Shown here piece by piece: positions 23,625 through 38,000 of a stretch of DNA of 64,000 nucleotides. Position numbers and translations under genes: made by a program. Under the pieces are notes generated by a model that was given only the letters and a program-made list of their open reading frames with translations, was not told where the DNA came from and made no database searches. Position 1 is the first letter of the stretch, and every line of letters starts with the position of its first letter. The stretch is from Linepithema humile (taxonomy: Eukaryota; Arthropoda; Insecta; Hymenoptera; Formicidae), in contig NC_090133.1 of the NCBI RefSeq assembly GCF_040581485.1, positions 22,470,139-22,534,138 of the forward strand, written 5' to 3'.

Positions 23625-24534
23625 TTACAGCAAACTGCAGTAACAGTTTGAATATGTCTCCTGTTGCGGATTATCATTGGTCAACTGCATTCCTCTTTTT
23701 CCCATTCGATGCCTTGCACTGCTCATAGTACCATTGTCATATAATCGCGTAGAGTATGTATCCCAAAGTCCAGGTGTTTGTATTATCTATTGTATACAAC
23801 ATATCACATTTTAAATAGCGTCATTAATAGTAAGAAAAATTATATATAATTATACATTTTTTTTCTATACCTTCTGTACAAGTTCCTCAAAGCAACACTT
23901 CACACCATCTGCTGTTTTCGCGCTGCTCTCAATATACAAGGTCTGATGTCTCCTGGCAAACTGCAAACCTTCCTCGGTGCTCACTTCTCTATGTGGCAAA
24001 TCTATTTTGTTACCTACTACCATTTTGACAATATCTGTTTTATTGCAATATGTATTCAATTCATTGAGCCATGTCTCTAATTTTATAAAGGTGTTTCGGT
24101 CCGTAACATCATACATTAAAATAGCACCCTGGCCATCTCTGTAATAACTCGGCGTTAAAGTGCGAAATCGTTCTTGACCCGCTGTATCCTGTAATAAACA
24201 ACACCAATAAGTTTGAGATACGCAATATATTGCACAAATTGCGTTATCTTCGTGGGTAAAAGAACAACAAACCCATATTGCGAGTTTCACTGTATTGCCA
24301 TCAATGGTAATTTGTTTGGTCTTGTAGTCCATTCCGACTGTACTCTGCATGTTCTCGTAGAATTCATCTTCGGTGAATCTTAGGAGAATGCTAGAAACAA
24401 TATAACAATTACATCATAATTTATCTTAAGAGTAAAAAAATGATGAGTCGCAATTATAAATACCTCGATTTTCCCACGTTAGATTCGCCTATCATGAGAA
24501 TTTTCAGCACCGTCAAAACGTCTTCCTGGTCCAT
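23625..24534 (-). CDS. Rab18: Small GTPase Rab18
   Basis: Four exons on the minus strand: 24534-24464, 24390-24273, 24188-23871 and 23786-23625, giving 222 residues. The G-box motifs are intact: P-loop GESNVGKSS (16-24), switch/effector STVGMDYKTK, WDTAGQERF, GNKIDL and SSAK. The start MDQEDVLTVLKILMIGES and the DTYSTRLYDNGT region after the G domain fit Rab18. It ends CYCSLL, whose last four residues (CSLL) form a CAAX-type prenylation signal for geranylgeranylation. Rab18 acts at the ER and lipid droplets. The gene is head-to-head with ATP7. Confidence 0.95.
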
Positions 24535-25636
24535 AATGATGCGATCACCAATAATTGTACTCGCAATATCACCGTTAACGAGAAAACACTGATTTTCTCG
24601 CCACTATAAAATCATCAATTTACATACATTGACGTTACGCACTGTCGTGTCTACTTCTCGTAGTTTCCACAATAACAAAAATTACGTCACGAAGTATGAT
24701 GAATCACATATAAATGCCGTAAAATTCACGGCGTGAATGAAAGATCAATGACAATAAGCGCTATTTAGTTGCAGCGTGCAATTTGTGTAGCTAATATGCA
24801 ATCTCTATCGATAAATAGAACTCTCAGTTCATCGGCCAGTAATATTGCGCGTTGACATTATCGATAGCGTATGCTAAATAGCAATTATATTTTTTTACTA
24901 ATTACTGCTAATAAAAATCAATAAAAGTTGCAGTTATCCAGTTTCTACAGTTTTAATTTCTAAAAATTGATTGCCTGGAGCAGAAATAAATGACAAAATT
25001 ATTTTCAAGCTAGCTTTGAAGGAGAGAGCAGCTGTGAAAGCGAAATTGAGAGAACTTTTATCAGCTGTTTTCATAGTCAGCCGCGATCACGTGATTTCGC
25101 GCGACGAATTGTAGAAGCGTGCGTGTGCACTCTTTTGCACGCGTCGCGTCTCGTCTTTTTCTTGTTTCTAGTCTGTACGTTTCGTCAATGTGTGTTGGGC
25201 CGTGTGATTTCGAAGTCATGAGATTGACAACGCACCATTGTCATTATCGTGGTACGCGATTAATCTGGTTGCCACGTCAAATGCAGTTTTGACGTGCTCT
25301 CGAGCGAGTGACACACAACATTTCGTTGCCCCGAAAATCATCCGCAATCGAATGTTGAAAAGTGCGCGAGACGACATTTAGGTTATAATTTTTCGTTTGT
25401 ATGAAAAACTACAGGAGCTTCCGTATGTTGAACGGTACGTATGTATGAATGTGTTTGTCGGTGCCTGCAGTTACAAATAGTGCATGTGGAAATAGATGAA
25501 AGACACATGTGTGTCTGTAGCTTCTGTTGGTTTATTCGACTAACAAGCCTCTAGGATGCCTGTGTGTAAGCGCTGAGAACAGTCACTCGATTGGCATGAT
25601 CCGCTCTAACTGTTTGTAATTTTGTTACAGAAAAGA
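24535..25636. promoter_or_regulatory. Probable shared promoter region of Rab18 and ATP7
   Basis: This 1.1-kb gap separates divergent start codons. A CG-richer block at about 25080-25330 may be the ATP7 first 5' untranslated exon region. Around 25400 an AUG-led short frame ends at a donor (AACG|GTACGT at about 25433) and would join the acceptor at 25630. If it is an exon, the AUG is an upstream ORF, because that frame stops soon after the junction. Confidence 0.45.
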
Positions 25637-26068
25637 ATGGAGAAGATGAAGGTAGAGGAATGTCAAACGAATGCTGGGCCCATGAACGCAGATAGAGGTA
25701 TGTTGATTTGTCCAATTGTGTAATTAATAGTTGTATTTGACAATTTAAGAACAGCTCTGTAGAAATCTTATCTTATAAGAAACGACCAATCCAATTAGAA
25801 TTCAATATTTAAACAATAATTGGTTTTTAATTAATATATTTGTTCACGATAAACATGTTTGTGATGGTTGTATTTCCATCTTAAATCAGGAAAAGCTTTA
25901 TGAAGATTTTATGTCATGATGAGAAAAACACTTAAAATCATATATTTAGTTTTTTTTTTTTTTAATTGTATATATATATATATAAAACTATATTTAATAA
26001 CATTTATTTACAGAGGACAGAAATGATACTAGAGATGTCAAGGCAGAAAATCAATTTAAGCAAAAAGG
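25637..26068 (+). CDS. ATP7: ATP7 candidate alternative first coding exons, version A (two exons)
   Basis: Exons 25637-25697 (ATG after acceptor …ttgttacag at 25621-25630) and 26014-26068 together give 116 nt, ending in phase 2 before GTGAGT. This is the phase needed for the acceptor at 32857. The leader is hydrophilic, starting MEKMKVEECQTNAG and ending ENQFKQKG, with no membrane segment or sorting motif that I see. Its position next to the Rab18 promoter suggests the most distal promoter. There is no homology support, only splice sites and phase. Confidence 0.6.
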
Positions 26069-29000
26069 GTGAGTAAAGTACATTTAGTTGCTATTACATT
26101 GCTATAGGAATTTATTTTTATTTAAGACGAAAAAAAGCTTTAATTAAAGACAATCTCTTTACAAGGAAAAAATGCAATATTAATGCAACATAATATTGAG
26201 TGTTTTGAAGTATATTTCAATATAAATCTAATAATATTGACGATAGATTTTACAATCAATTTGATATAATTCAGAAACCTTGAGATATACAGAGCATTAC
26301 ATAAAAAAACGGTAGTAAATCATGCGAAAAGGCCACGGCATTGATTTTAATTCTTGATATCTTATTGCAAAAAGCAAAGAAACGAATACCGTCTTATTGC
26401 GAAAAGTATATTCTCTTTTGTAACTTTCAGAAAATTTGCGAGAAATTTTGTCATTAGGTTATCTTATCTGTTGCTACATATAAATCATTCTACATCATTG
26501 CTTACTTGCATTATTTATGTCGTAGTATACTATACGTGTGAGCTAGCTAGTCACGTTGAATTTAATCGAAAACGGCTTATTTCAATGTTGTTCGGGAAAA
26601 CAAGTCGATCGTTGTAATTAATTGTCAGTGTTTTCGTGTTGTCAACGAGGTCGCACGAAAATTAGTCCATCACTTAAGATCTAAGTTTACCTTAAACGTT
26701 GTGTTGCAATGTTACACGTCAGTTAACAAAGATTGTCGTTCGTTTCTTTGGTATGTGCCATTAAATCGTAGTTTCCTGTTGTAAAATTAGACGAAAAATG
26801 CTCCTATTCGTGCAAACTCCAGTTTCTTCCGCGCATAAAATTTCTTAAATCGTAATTTTGAACAATTAGCAATCCGATAAATCGAATGTCGAACGGATAA
26901 TTTAAATGTCGAACTCTTTTGTTAAATAATCCAGTTCTTTGTTGCAAAATAAAACGATATGCTCTGATTTTAGCAAATTTTAAGTGCCTTACATATACAA
27001 GAGAATTGATTAAAGTTGAGTCATAATTATGAATAATTATGAATAAGAATACATTAGATAGGTGCCGATCGTTTGATTGTAACTGAATTCTTTCGTCAAG
27101 CAACACAGTTTACATTTAGATTAAGCGCAAGCACGAGAACATGATACTATTTAATAATACGTATTCGCAAGGGCGTCTCTATCAGCGTCAGCTTGCAATC
27201 GAAGCACCGATCGAATATCGAAATTGGAGTCTTGCGCACGGTAGCATCCGCTTGTTGCAGAGCGTGGATGTATTAACATGTGCTTTGTGTTTCTTCGTGT
27301 GCACAGAATCGTGCGGTGCATTATCAGCGTGTGATTGAATCCTTCGCGATTCAGCAAAATGTGTAGCTGCTTCATTACAACGCGTCTGCAATAATGTGAA
27401 AGTATTTTTTTTGTATTTCGAGGAGAATTACGTTCGACGAGAGTAATAAAAGTAGAAGCGGGAACAATCGTGAAACAAAAAATCGAATTTTGTATTTTCG
27501 GAAGTTATAGTGCGTATTTAAAATCATAGAATTCGACGGAATTTTTCGAGTGAAAATGTTACGAAAGTTTAAGGATGCGTGGAAATATAATGTGTTAATC
27601 GAGACACCCGATTTTGGGTAAGTATTGTTGAAGATTCGAGATTCTTCAGGGCTCCTCTCGATTGACGTTCGCACATCAAATGAATCACTATCCGCATCAT
27701 CACTTTTGCATAATTATCACTACGTTTTTCCTTTGAGGCTCCATCAGTAACGATATTCAGTACGTTTTTACTCAGAAATCAATTCTGAGAAATACCGCAG
27801 AATTACTTCCCGCGACTATTATTGCTTTATTAAACACAAACACATCGCATTGTTATTCTCGCGACGCGACTGAACAGTACACTCGGCTTAAATTATATGC
27901 AATTCTTAACTCGCGGTTTAATAGCTATTAAGCGAGATCGTGCGTACGATACCATCCGTACAAGTAATGTAACTTTGTTATTAGACTGTATTAATCAGAT
28001 ATAAAGTCAATTAAAGTTGATAATGTGAATTGATCAAGATCTCGCGAAGGGAGATCAACAAGAGAAGATTAATTTTAAATGGAACAATTTGTAGATAACA
28101 TTTTTGAGTATCTTTAAAGAACATTCGATGCATTCAACGTTTTAACAATGTTGCTTAAGCTTAAATTTAAGTTTCATGTACACATTAAAAACTAAGCAAT
28201 GAATAATATAAAGTATTCTAGTTTAATTACGTACTCACATAATATGTACTTAATATCTGAAAGCACTATTAGAGAATTAAATGCCTAACATCAACGAATT
28301 CTGCAAAATTTACACAGAATTACTGAAATTTTTTTATATTATTTTTACTATAAAACACAGCATTTTGAAAATCCGGCTAATTAAAAATTATAAATTAAGT
28401 ATATATAATATCGAACAATTTTGCAAATCGAGCTAGAGCGTGTTTATTTCTTCTTACATTTACATTACTATCTTTTCGTTTCACAATCTCATACTTAAAA
28501 TACAAATAGGTTACTTGATAGATATTTTGCAAATTGGATTCTAAAATATGTTAAAACATGTTAGACTTCTCTTGCCACGCAACATTGTTGCTTGAAAATG
28601 TAATTCGATAGATTTAAGATTTAATAACGGAATTTCAAGTTACTTTTGTGCATTATCGAAATAATCTCCACGCGATGTCATTTTTTTCTATCTCCGCTTC
28701 CGTCTCATAGATTACGAATACCGCAAAGTCACATTCGATCTTGGGAACTTGCGATCTGGAGCACGCCTTTCTCTCTCCGTCCGCGTTTTACTTGGCCCAA
28801 GTACTCGACACAAGTAGTCAGGCTTACCTCGTACACTCGGATACTCGCACGGTTTATGTCCGTCGAACACGTATCGTTTTTTTAATAATGTGCTGCAGTG
28901 CGACTAATGTCTCCACGCGTCTCTAAAATTTTGATTATTACAATTTTCGGATCGTGTTTGATAATATTTGTTTTGCATTCTTAAATAGAAAGCAGTACGG

Positions 29001-32000
29001 ATAGCCTTGCAATTTATTGCGATGTGCGTGAGCAATCTGAAGCGTCACAACGTTGTATGTAATAATGAAAATAAATCTCAATATTTGAAAATTAGAATTC
29101 TCGGTATCTTTTTAGACTCGCGAACGAGTGATGATAATTAGTGTAACGAATTATCGCTAGCTCGTGGTTATATGAGATTCCTGTTGACTCAGTTTTACAG
29201 TGTTACGCGTGTAATATGACCGATAACGTTACCTTCTAAAATTAACATCCCGACTGTTTCGCGACTATCTCGACTATCAAGAAATTTATGAACAGAATCA
29301 TGTGATGTGTGATAATAAATCTGTAATATCATAACAAATTTTTTTGACACATAAAACGCTGATTCCGTATTGCACCTGTGCGTGTGTGTGTTTTTTTAAA
29401 TCTAACACGAGATGACGGAGTTTGAAGGCCCGTTAGTTCATCGGGTGAAGCTGGCATATCGTAATCTGGCGAATATTTCGATGATATCGCGCGAAAACAC
29501 GAGGTTACTCGGGTAAATGTCTTTTGCAAATTATTTATATAGAATAAATTTTTGTATCTGTGAATCAAATTTATAAAAATTGGTATCTTAGTATAGATTA
29601 GTATTTTTTTATATTTGAATAGTCTGTTTTAAAAATAAAATTGTGAAAACAAAGTAAAGTAAAAAGTAAATATGCTTGAAAATAATACTTTACTTGCAAA
29701 AAATATATTTGCTAAGATCAAATAATTTTTGTAATGAAAATCTATACATTCTTGAATTTTCTCCGACTTATTTCAATTGAGAATTATGATTATCGTTTAT
29801 TTTACGTAGTAATAATTTTTATGACATTTCTAATCCATATTTATGTTTGAGAACGTACGAGAAACGTACAGAAGAAGTTAACGATTCTATCTATTTTTCA
29901 TACAATATGAGAATTTATCAGAAATGTTTAAAAGAGAATCAAGTATACTTTGATGTAATAAAGTGGTCTCGGCGTTATCGGGATAATTAGTTCCTTCTAC
30001 ACATGCGTAATTACGCATACACATGATAAGCGTTAAGCTTCCCAGAAAGTGTACTGCGAGCAGAAAGCGTGAAGTCTTTTGCCTTAAATTGCGATAACTT
30101 TCACGTTCGCTGAAATTAAGATGGCAATTCCGCAACCTGCGTATATGAAATATACTTTTGCAGATGCGAGCTACACACATTAGAATTGAACGTTACATTA
30201 ACAGCGTTTTTGCAATTTAAAATTAGCTGTGCACGTATGACCTTGCTTCGTGATCGGGATCATCGTCCATGTAACATTGATAACGCTCGATTTATCGCAC
30301 ATTTTGTATCTAATTAAAGATTTCGTTGCGATAAAATGCTACATTGTTCGATAACTAACAAACCTTCATGTATTCTTGCATGTGAAAAATAACGACATGA
30401 TATACGATATGATACGACAAAAACGTGATCTTATCTCTCAAAGTTACTGAATTTGCCAAATCGTAAAGGTACGCTTAGCAAGGTGGGCAATATTACAGAT
30501 AAATTTATATAGCCTTTTTTTCTGCTGATTTTGATAAAATTGTTCTGTGCAAAATTATATCAATATCAATTATTCACATAAATCGTGGAAATTAAATCGT
30601 CGATTTATATAAATCGATGGAAAGTAATTAATTTCTCTTGAAATCTAAATAAGACGACAAATATGCCGGAGGGGAAATTCATTTCTCGACGACGGCAAAT
30701 AATTTGGCCTTGATCGGCGCACTCTATGGAACTCCAGGCATTCGTTCTTCATCGAGCGATCCTTCCGCGCATCCCCAAGGTATTGTACACGCCGAGCTGG
30801 TCGCGTATCAGTCGGCTCTCAAATGACCGTCCGGCTTTTTATTCTGTCCATCGCACGTGAAAGAAGTGCCGTGAGCAAAAAGCGACGCCGTGAGCAACTG
30901 CGATACGGCACTTCGATCCTCTGATTACCGCAGTTATCAGTCGTTCGGCAATATCAATTCGTGTTGTGCATCGCGCATTTTTTTCGTCACCGCGCCTTTT
31001 CCCACTCGTGCCGACTTGAGCGATCGTTTAATCGCAAAAGTGGAAATCGCAATCGGCGATTCGCAAAACACGCAGCGAAAAATCAGCATTTCCACAAGAG
31101 AAACGTCGATCACGATCGGCGATCGTACGTCGCCAGAATTGCGATTTATTTTCCTTTTCTTCGATTCGTTCGATTTCTCCAAATAGTTAAACGATGATTC
31201 AGCGTTAAAGTTTTCATAGTGAATAATGATCGACAAAGAATTGGAATTCTTCAAATTTGTGTTTCCTTTTAGCGATTAACGCTTTTTCGAAAAACAATCG
31301 TCGTTTATTTATCTCGATATATAATAATATAGCGCATGTGTTATTAATTTGCTGCGCGAGTGAAAGTACCATACAATACTTTATTCCAAGATAATAATTT
31401 TTTTGGAGCAATGTAGGAAAAATATCTTTGACCTCTGACATTATTTACTTTGATCGATCGATTTTTTATCAAATGTCGCAAACGTACGCATGAATTTTTG
31501 AAGAACTAGATACTTGTAACCCGTTCAATAAGCGTTTCTTCAGGCTTATCTTTAGGATGATTAAGTCGAACGATAAGAAATATGTAATATTTGTCGGTTA
31601 AAATAAACAAGAAAGTATTATGCTAGTGGGAGAAAGATAGCTTAGAAGCTATGGTGTACTCGGAACTATGGTGTGAATTGTTTGTCAAACTCTCAAAAAT
31701 CTTAATTGAAAAATCTTAGCTGGACTTTGCATTTTGAATAATGAAGGACGAGGAGAGGCTACCTCTTCTTAAAACATACGGTGCCACCGATATCCTCTGG
31801 TAAGCTCCGTAAAAAGCTCTAGCTGTTGCGCAATTTTTCTTGCAAAAAAAATCCATTCGTTTTGGAATAAGTTTTGCTATTAACTCAAATAACTAGAAAC
31901 AATTTCTAGTGTCGTATAATTATTATTTAAATGAGTGTCAGCTGTTTGTATGGTAGATACGTCGCTTGCAGGAATCCGCTTCCGTGGTCGACACACTGCC

Positions 32001-35000
32001 GTTATCTGCGGGCCATGAGTTTCTGATAAAGGGGCGGGATTTTTTGTCGGAATTATCGATAACCGATTGGCATTCCTTCTGTCGCTTTCTGTTACGTTAG
32101 AAACGTATCGTCGTACGGTGAATATCGAGAATCTGCGATTTTGTGCGCAATGATGAATGTAGAATTTATCAATGCAGGTTATCGCACCGCGAACGTATTG
32201 CGTAAATTTATGAAAGAGATTACTGTAATTGTTTCGTCATTTTATATACACACTAATGAACAGAACATTGTAAATTATATTGTTAACAAGCACAACATTT
32301 ATTACGAGTTATAGTTTAAATATTAGGGCCTTAAAAATAACTTTTTGTTAATTTTTAAAAATATGTTTGCGTATAAAAATAGATAGAAGCTAATTATCTG
32401 TACAATCCTTCGTTATTTTTTTCGTTGGATTTTAATAACTGTGTTAACGGAACGAACATGTTTTATACAAATGCAAAACAGTACGGACGACTTTAGGGAT
32501 TGAATAACAATCGATGAAAGTAGTGAAAAGAAAGACTAGGAAAAAATCGAAAGAAAACGAGCGAGCAAGTGACGACAGTCAAATCGCACAGTTGACTGGA
32601 ACAATTATGCAGCTTTTATAATTATAATTTAATTTTACATTTTTAATATCACGAAATATACGTTGCGTTATGCAAAAAAATGAGATTAAGTAAATGATCT
32701 TTCTTTACGTTTTTGTAGTATTATTCTGTATTTTATTATCTTTTGCACTTCGACACCTGGTTCTTGTAGTCTTTTTTTGCGTTGATTTTCTTTACGTTGA
32801 ACTGCCAAAGAAATCACTTGTATTGCAATGTTTGAAATGTTGGGATAAAAATTTCAGGGATGGCGATGACGACACCGACTACGAAGGCACCACGCACTTG
32901 GTGCGGGTTCCGCGCACGACGGAAGCGCGGCAGGAGACCAGCACAATCAGAATCGATATTCAGGGGATGACCTGTCAGAGTTGCGTGAGGAACATCGAGG
33001 GGATGATCGGCGAGCGGCCCGACGTCGTCAGCATCCGCGTGGTTCTGGAAGAGAAGGCCGGTTACATCGAGTACAAGACGCACGAAACGACGCCGCAGGA
33101 ATTGGCGGAGGCGATCGAGGACATGGGGTTCACCGCCAGCCTGCCGATGTCCTGCGACGTCGAAAATGAAGCCGCTGCACCTACCATCAGCACCTGCAGC
33201 ATACACGTGGACGGAATGACCTGTTCGTCGTGCGTGAAGAACATCACCGGTAAGTCGATTGAAAAGAAACAAATTCGCAACTCGAAGGACACGAAACAAT
33301 TTTCAATTTTACTCTCAAATTATAAATTCCACATTGCACACGCTACATTTCTTTTTCGACAACTATGTATTCTCTTGTACAGGTGTTCTCTCCGGAAAGC
33401 CCGATATAAAGGATGTAAACGTTAGTTTGGAGGATAAAGAAGCCAAAGTTTCTTATAGCAGCGGCGACGTAACGGCGAATCAAATAGCGATGTACGTAGA
33501 AGACATGGGCTTCACCGCATACGTGAAAGAAGTGAACGGCAAAGCTGTGAAGTCGGAATCGGACGGCGTTATCAATGAAAGCAATAAGAAGGCGGAACTG
33601 GCGCTGCAAGTGAATGGTGCTGGTGATGTCAAAGGCCAATTATTAAAGTGCTTCCTGCATATAACCGTACGTTGTGTTCCACTTCCGACTTTTAGTTACA
33701 TTTTTAAATAAAATTTAGCATGGCTCACGTGACTGTAAATCACGATTTGTTTGCCTTTAAGGGTATGACTTGCGCTTCCTGTGTCACTGCAATAGAGAAG
33801 CACTGCAAAAAATTGTACGGGGTAAACAACATACTGGTAGCATTGATGGCCGCCAAGGCGGAGGTCACGTATGACCCCAACAAGATAAGAGCAGTGGATA
33901 TCGCTTCCAGTATATCAGAATTGGGCTTTCCTACAACTTTAATAGAGGAGCCCGGAACTGGAGAAGGAGAGGTCGAATTAAAAGTGAGATAGCTTTGAAG
34001 ATTTGATTCACAATTCTAGAAGCATTAAGATCAAAAACCAATATCACTTATTCATTTGCATTTCACGTTTTAGAAATCAGTTTCTTATGTCTGTAATTTT
34101 TCAACATGCTTTTTCTAAAAGAATACAAAATTTATTATTAGACTTAAATTACGCAGAATTAAAAGTCGACAATTACTTTGTAAGTATAATTTGTTTCATT
34201 CTGGATTGAATTGATTTCAGATTATGGGTATGACGTGTGCGTCATGCGTGAATAAAATAGAGTCGACGGTGAAAAAGTTACCGGGTATACGATCGGCGGT
34301 GGTAGCTTTGGCAACGCAGCGGGGAAAATTTAAATACGACGTGGAAAAAACCGGTGTTAGAGATATCATTGAGGCCATTAATAAATTAGGTTTTACAGCC
34401 AGTTTGTTTAGCAATCGAGATAAGGAAAATAGAGATTACTTAGATCAAAAGTAAGTAGACATATTTATTGTTTCCCGTAACATACGTTATTTACACATTT
34501 ACACAATCTTTTTTCTCTTATCTCTTTTCTTGCTTCTAACTTATTTACTGACTTAATACTACTTAATTTACTCTTATTTATCCTATAATTAACTTATAAT
34601 TGAACTTGGATTTTTAATCGCCATTGCGCACATTTATCTATCTCTCTTTCGCAATTTTATCACATGCGCGCGCGTAACCTTGACGACTTTCGTTTTTTTT
34701 TTTCATTTTTTGCTTTATATTTCTTTCATTTTTATCCTCTCTCTTTCATTCTCTTACTCTTCTTTTTTCCTTCTCTCCTTCCCTTTTCTCTCATTTCTGA
34801 TCAGAAATATACTTCGCGATACATTTAATATTTAGTTAGCTATCTACATAATAGAAATTTTTCACGCCCTTTGTTTGTATTGCAGAGAAGAGATAAGGAA
34901 ATGGCGAACCACGTTCTTGGTATCGCTGATTTTCGGAGTCCCATGTATGATTGCTATGACATATTTCATGACAGTTATGTCATTTGGCAACAAGACACAC

Positions 35001-38000
35001 GAGGAAATGTGTTGCATAGTGCCTGGTCTTTCATGGGAAAATCTGATTCTCTTCGTGTTTTCCACACCGGTTCAGGTACGCGCGTCGAGATAGAACATGT
35101 ATTTTGCTTTTACACGGTGTGGCTAAAAAGTTTCGGAACTGAATTAATAAAAATTTCTTTCACTTAGTTCTTCGGCGGCTGGCATTTCTACGTGCAAGCT
35201 TACAAAATCCTGAAACACGGCACGACCAACATGGACGTGCTAATTTCAATGACTACGACGATCTCATATCTCTACTCCCTCGCCATTCTTGCTGCCGCTA
35301 TGATAATGCAACAGAACGTCAGTCCACAGACGTTTTTCGATACCCCGCCGATGCTTCTGGTTTTTATCAGTCTTGGAAGATGGCTTGAACACGTGGCAAA
35401 GGTATCTATTCGAGGCACTAATAATTCAATATCACTTCTGCGCCGAAATAGCAAAAATAAGTACGTTTTGTATTCAGGGAAAGACGTCCGAAGCTCTCTC
35501 GAAACTGTTATCCTTGAAAGCCACGGATGCAGTGTTAGTTTCGTTAGGTCCCAACAACGAAATACTGAAGGAGCGCTTGATAAGCATAGATCTGGTGCAA
35601 CGCGGCGACGTGTTGAAGGTGGTGCAGGGTGCCAAAGTGCCCGTTGACGGCCGCGTGCTGTCTGGTCAATCAACTTGCGACGAGAGTCTCATCACCGGCG
35701 AGAGCATGCCGGTGACGAAGAAGAAGGGATCAGTGGTGATCGGCGGCTCTATTAATCAGAACGGACCGCTGCTGGTCGTCGCCACGCACACGGGCGAGCA
35801 CACGACACTCGCGCAAATCGTGCGTCTAGTGGAAGAAGCGCAAACGAACAAAGCACCAATCCAACAACTGGCCGACAAGATAGCCGGCTTCTTCATACCG
35901 CTGGTCATAGCGGTCTCCACGGTGACGCTGATAGTCTGGATCATCGTCGGCTACATGAACATCGAACAGCTGCCCATATCGCACGGCGATCAGATCGACA
36001 AGCACGGCATGAACCGCGAGGAGATCATATTTCAGTATGCCTTCCGGAGCGCTCTGTCGGTACTTGCGATCGCGTGTCCCTGCGCGCTCGGTTTGGCGAC
36101 GCCGACCGCGGTTATGGTCGGCACCGGAGTGGGCGCGCTAAACGGTATCCTCATCAAGGGCGCCGAGCCACTGGAGAACACGCACAAAGTCAAATGCGTC
36201 GTCTTCGACAAGACGGGAACGTTGACGCACGGTGTGCCGATTGTCACGAAAATCGGCCTGTTTGTGGGCGAGAAGGTTTGCTCGCTGGCGAAGTTGTTGC
36301 TGGTCGTCGGCACGGCGGAAATAAATAGCGAACATCCCATTGCGTCGGGTAAATATAATACTTCCGTTTAATCATACTGTATGTTGAATCGCGTAATAAT
36401 CGTTAATTCTTCTTGAAGCGATCGTGAACTACGTGAAAGATACGATCGGAACGGGAGCCACCGGGCAGTGCACGAACTTCCAGGCAGTCGCCGGCTGTGG
36501 CCTCAAGTGTAAGGTGTCCCATCTAGACGCCGCTCTGTCCGACGCGCTCAAGTCCGAGAAGATTGTCAATTACATGAATCAAACGAGCAATGCGTCGGCC
36601 GGCACTTACAATCTCAACAATGTGCCTATCGATAACGTGCCGATCGCCGAGATGCCGACGCAGGAGCGGCAAAGCTTAGATCTGCAATTACTATTAAGTC
36701 CCGACTCGCAGGGTGATCGGAATGCTTCCAGCGACGTATACGAGGTCTGCATCGGCAATCGCGAATGGATGCGCCGGAACGCGATCAATATCCCACCGGA
36801 GGTGGACGCGCGGATGATCAGCGAGGAAAATTTGGGACACACTGCCGTCCTGGCCGCTGTGAATAACGTTCTAGTCGCTATGATCAGCGTCGCCGACACC
36901 GTAAAGCCCGAGGCGCATCTCGCAGTCTACACTCTGAAGAAGATGGGGCTGCAAGTGATCCTTTTAACGGGCGATAATAGGAAAACTGCAGCTTCAATCG
37001 CCAGACAGGTACAGATAAAATTCTATTGCATTACGAGAGATTTTATTTTTCTGAGACATTTTTTCTAAATCAACTTTTACTTCTTTTACAGGTCGGCATC
37101 ACCCGAGTTTTCGCGGAGGTGTTGCCGTCTCACAAGGTGGCGAAAATTCAGCGATTGCAAGACCAAGGTTTGAGAGTTGCCATGGTGGGTGATGGTGTCA
37201 ATGACAGTCCGGCTTTGGCTCAGGCGGATGTCGGTATCGCCATCGCATCTGGCACTGACGTCGCAGTGGAGGCTGCTGACGTGGTTCTTATGCGCGTAAG
37301 TGTAATTAGCGACAATTACGTGTAACAAAAAAAAGCTATGTGCTTTACAAATTGATAAAACCTAACGTTGAATCATGTTGCAGAATGATCTGTTGGATGT
37401 AATCGCATGCTTAGATCTATCGAGGAAAACAGTTCGCAGGATAAGACTGAACTTCTTATTCGCTAGTGTTTACAATCTTCTTAGTATTCCGATAGCTGCT
37501 GGAATATTCAGCTCTTACGGCTTCTTCCTGCAGCCATGGATGTCTTCCGCCGCTATGGCTTTAAGTTCAGTATCTGTGGTTGGAAGTTCTTTATTATTGA
37601 AGCTGTGAGTATACGTTTTCCTAATCTTTAAATTAAAAACATTTTTTATTTCAATGAACATAGTGTCAATTTTTCTTTCCTAAAATAAAATTTGTCTTAC
37701 TACTAAAGTTAATATTTGAGGATAGCTCTTGTAAGACAATTGTATAGTTTAGTGTGGTCTTCATTCCCTATATAAATAAAAAATTAACTTTCTGAGAATC
37801 AGTGGGCTTACTACGCTTGATATGAAATGTACAATCGTGTTTTTTGATATTAAAATTAATTACCCGTACAGTTATCGTAAACCGATCAAAGCTACATTGG
37901 AAACTCCGGAATACCTAGCAGCTATGCACGCTCACTCCACAGCGCGAATGATCGACTTGGACACTATATCGCTCCACCGTGGATTGGACGATTCTGTCGT

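Noticed and set aside
25400..25433. ATG-led short frame before the donor at 25434 as ATP7 start
   Set aside because: After joining the acceptor at 25630 this frame stops quickly, so it can only be an upstream ORF.
32694..32857. Hydrophobic open frame leading into the ATP7 exon, resembling a signal peptide or membrane segment
   Set aside because: It precedes a clear acceptor (ATTTCAG at 32857), is T-rich like intron sequence, and ATP7 proteins have no such N-terminal segment. The phase-matched upstream exons explain the start better.
32814..33299. 161-codon minus-strand ORF opposite the ATP7 metal-binding exon
   Set aside because: It is a shadow of GC-richer ATP7 coding sequence; it has no start context and no recognisable domain.
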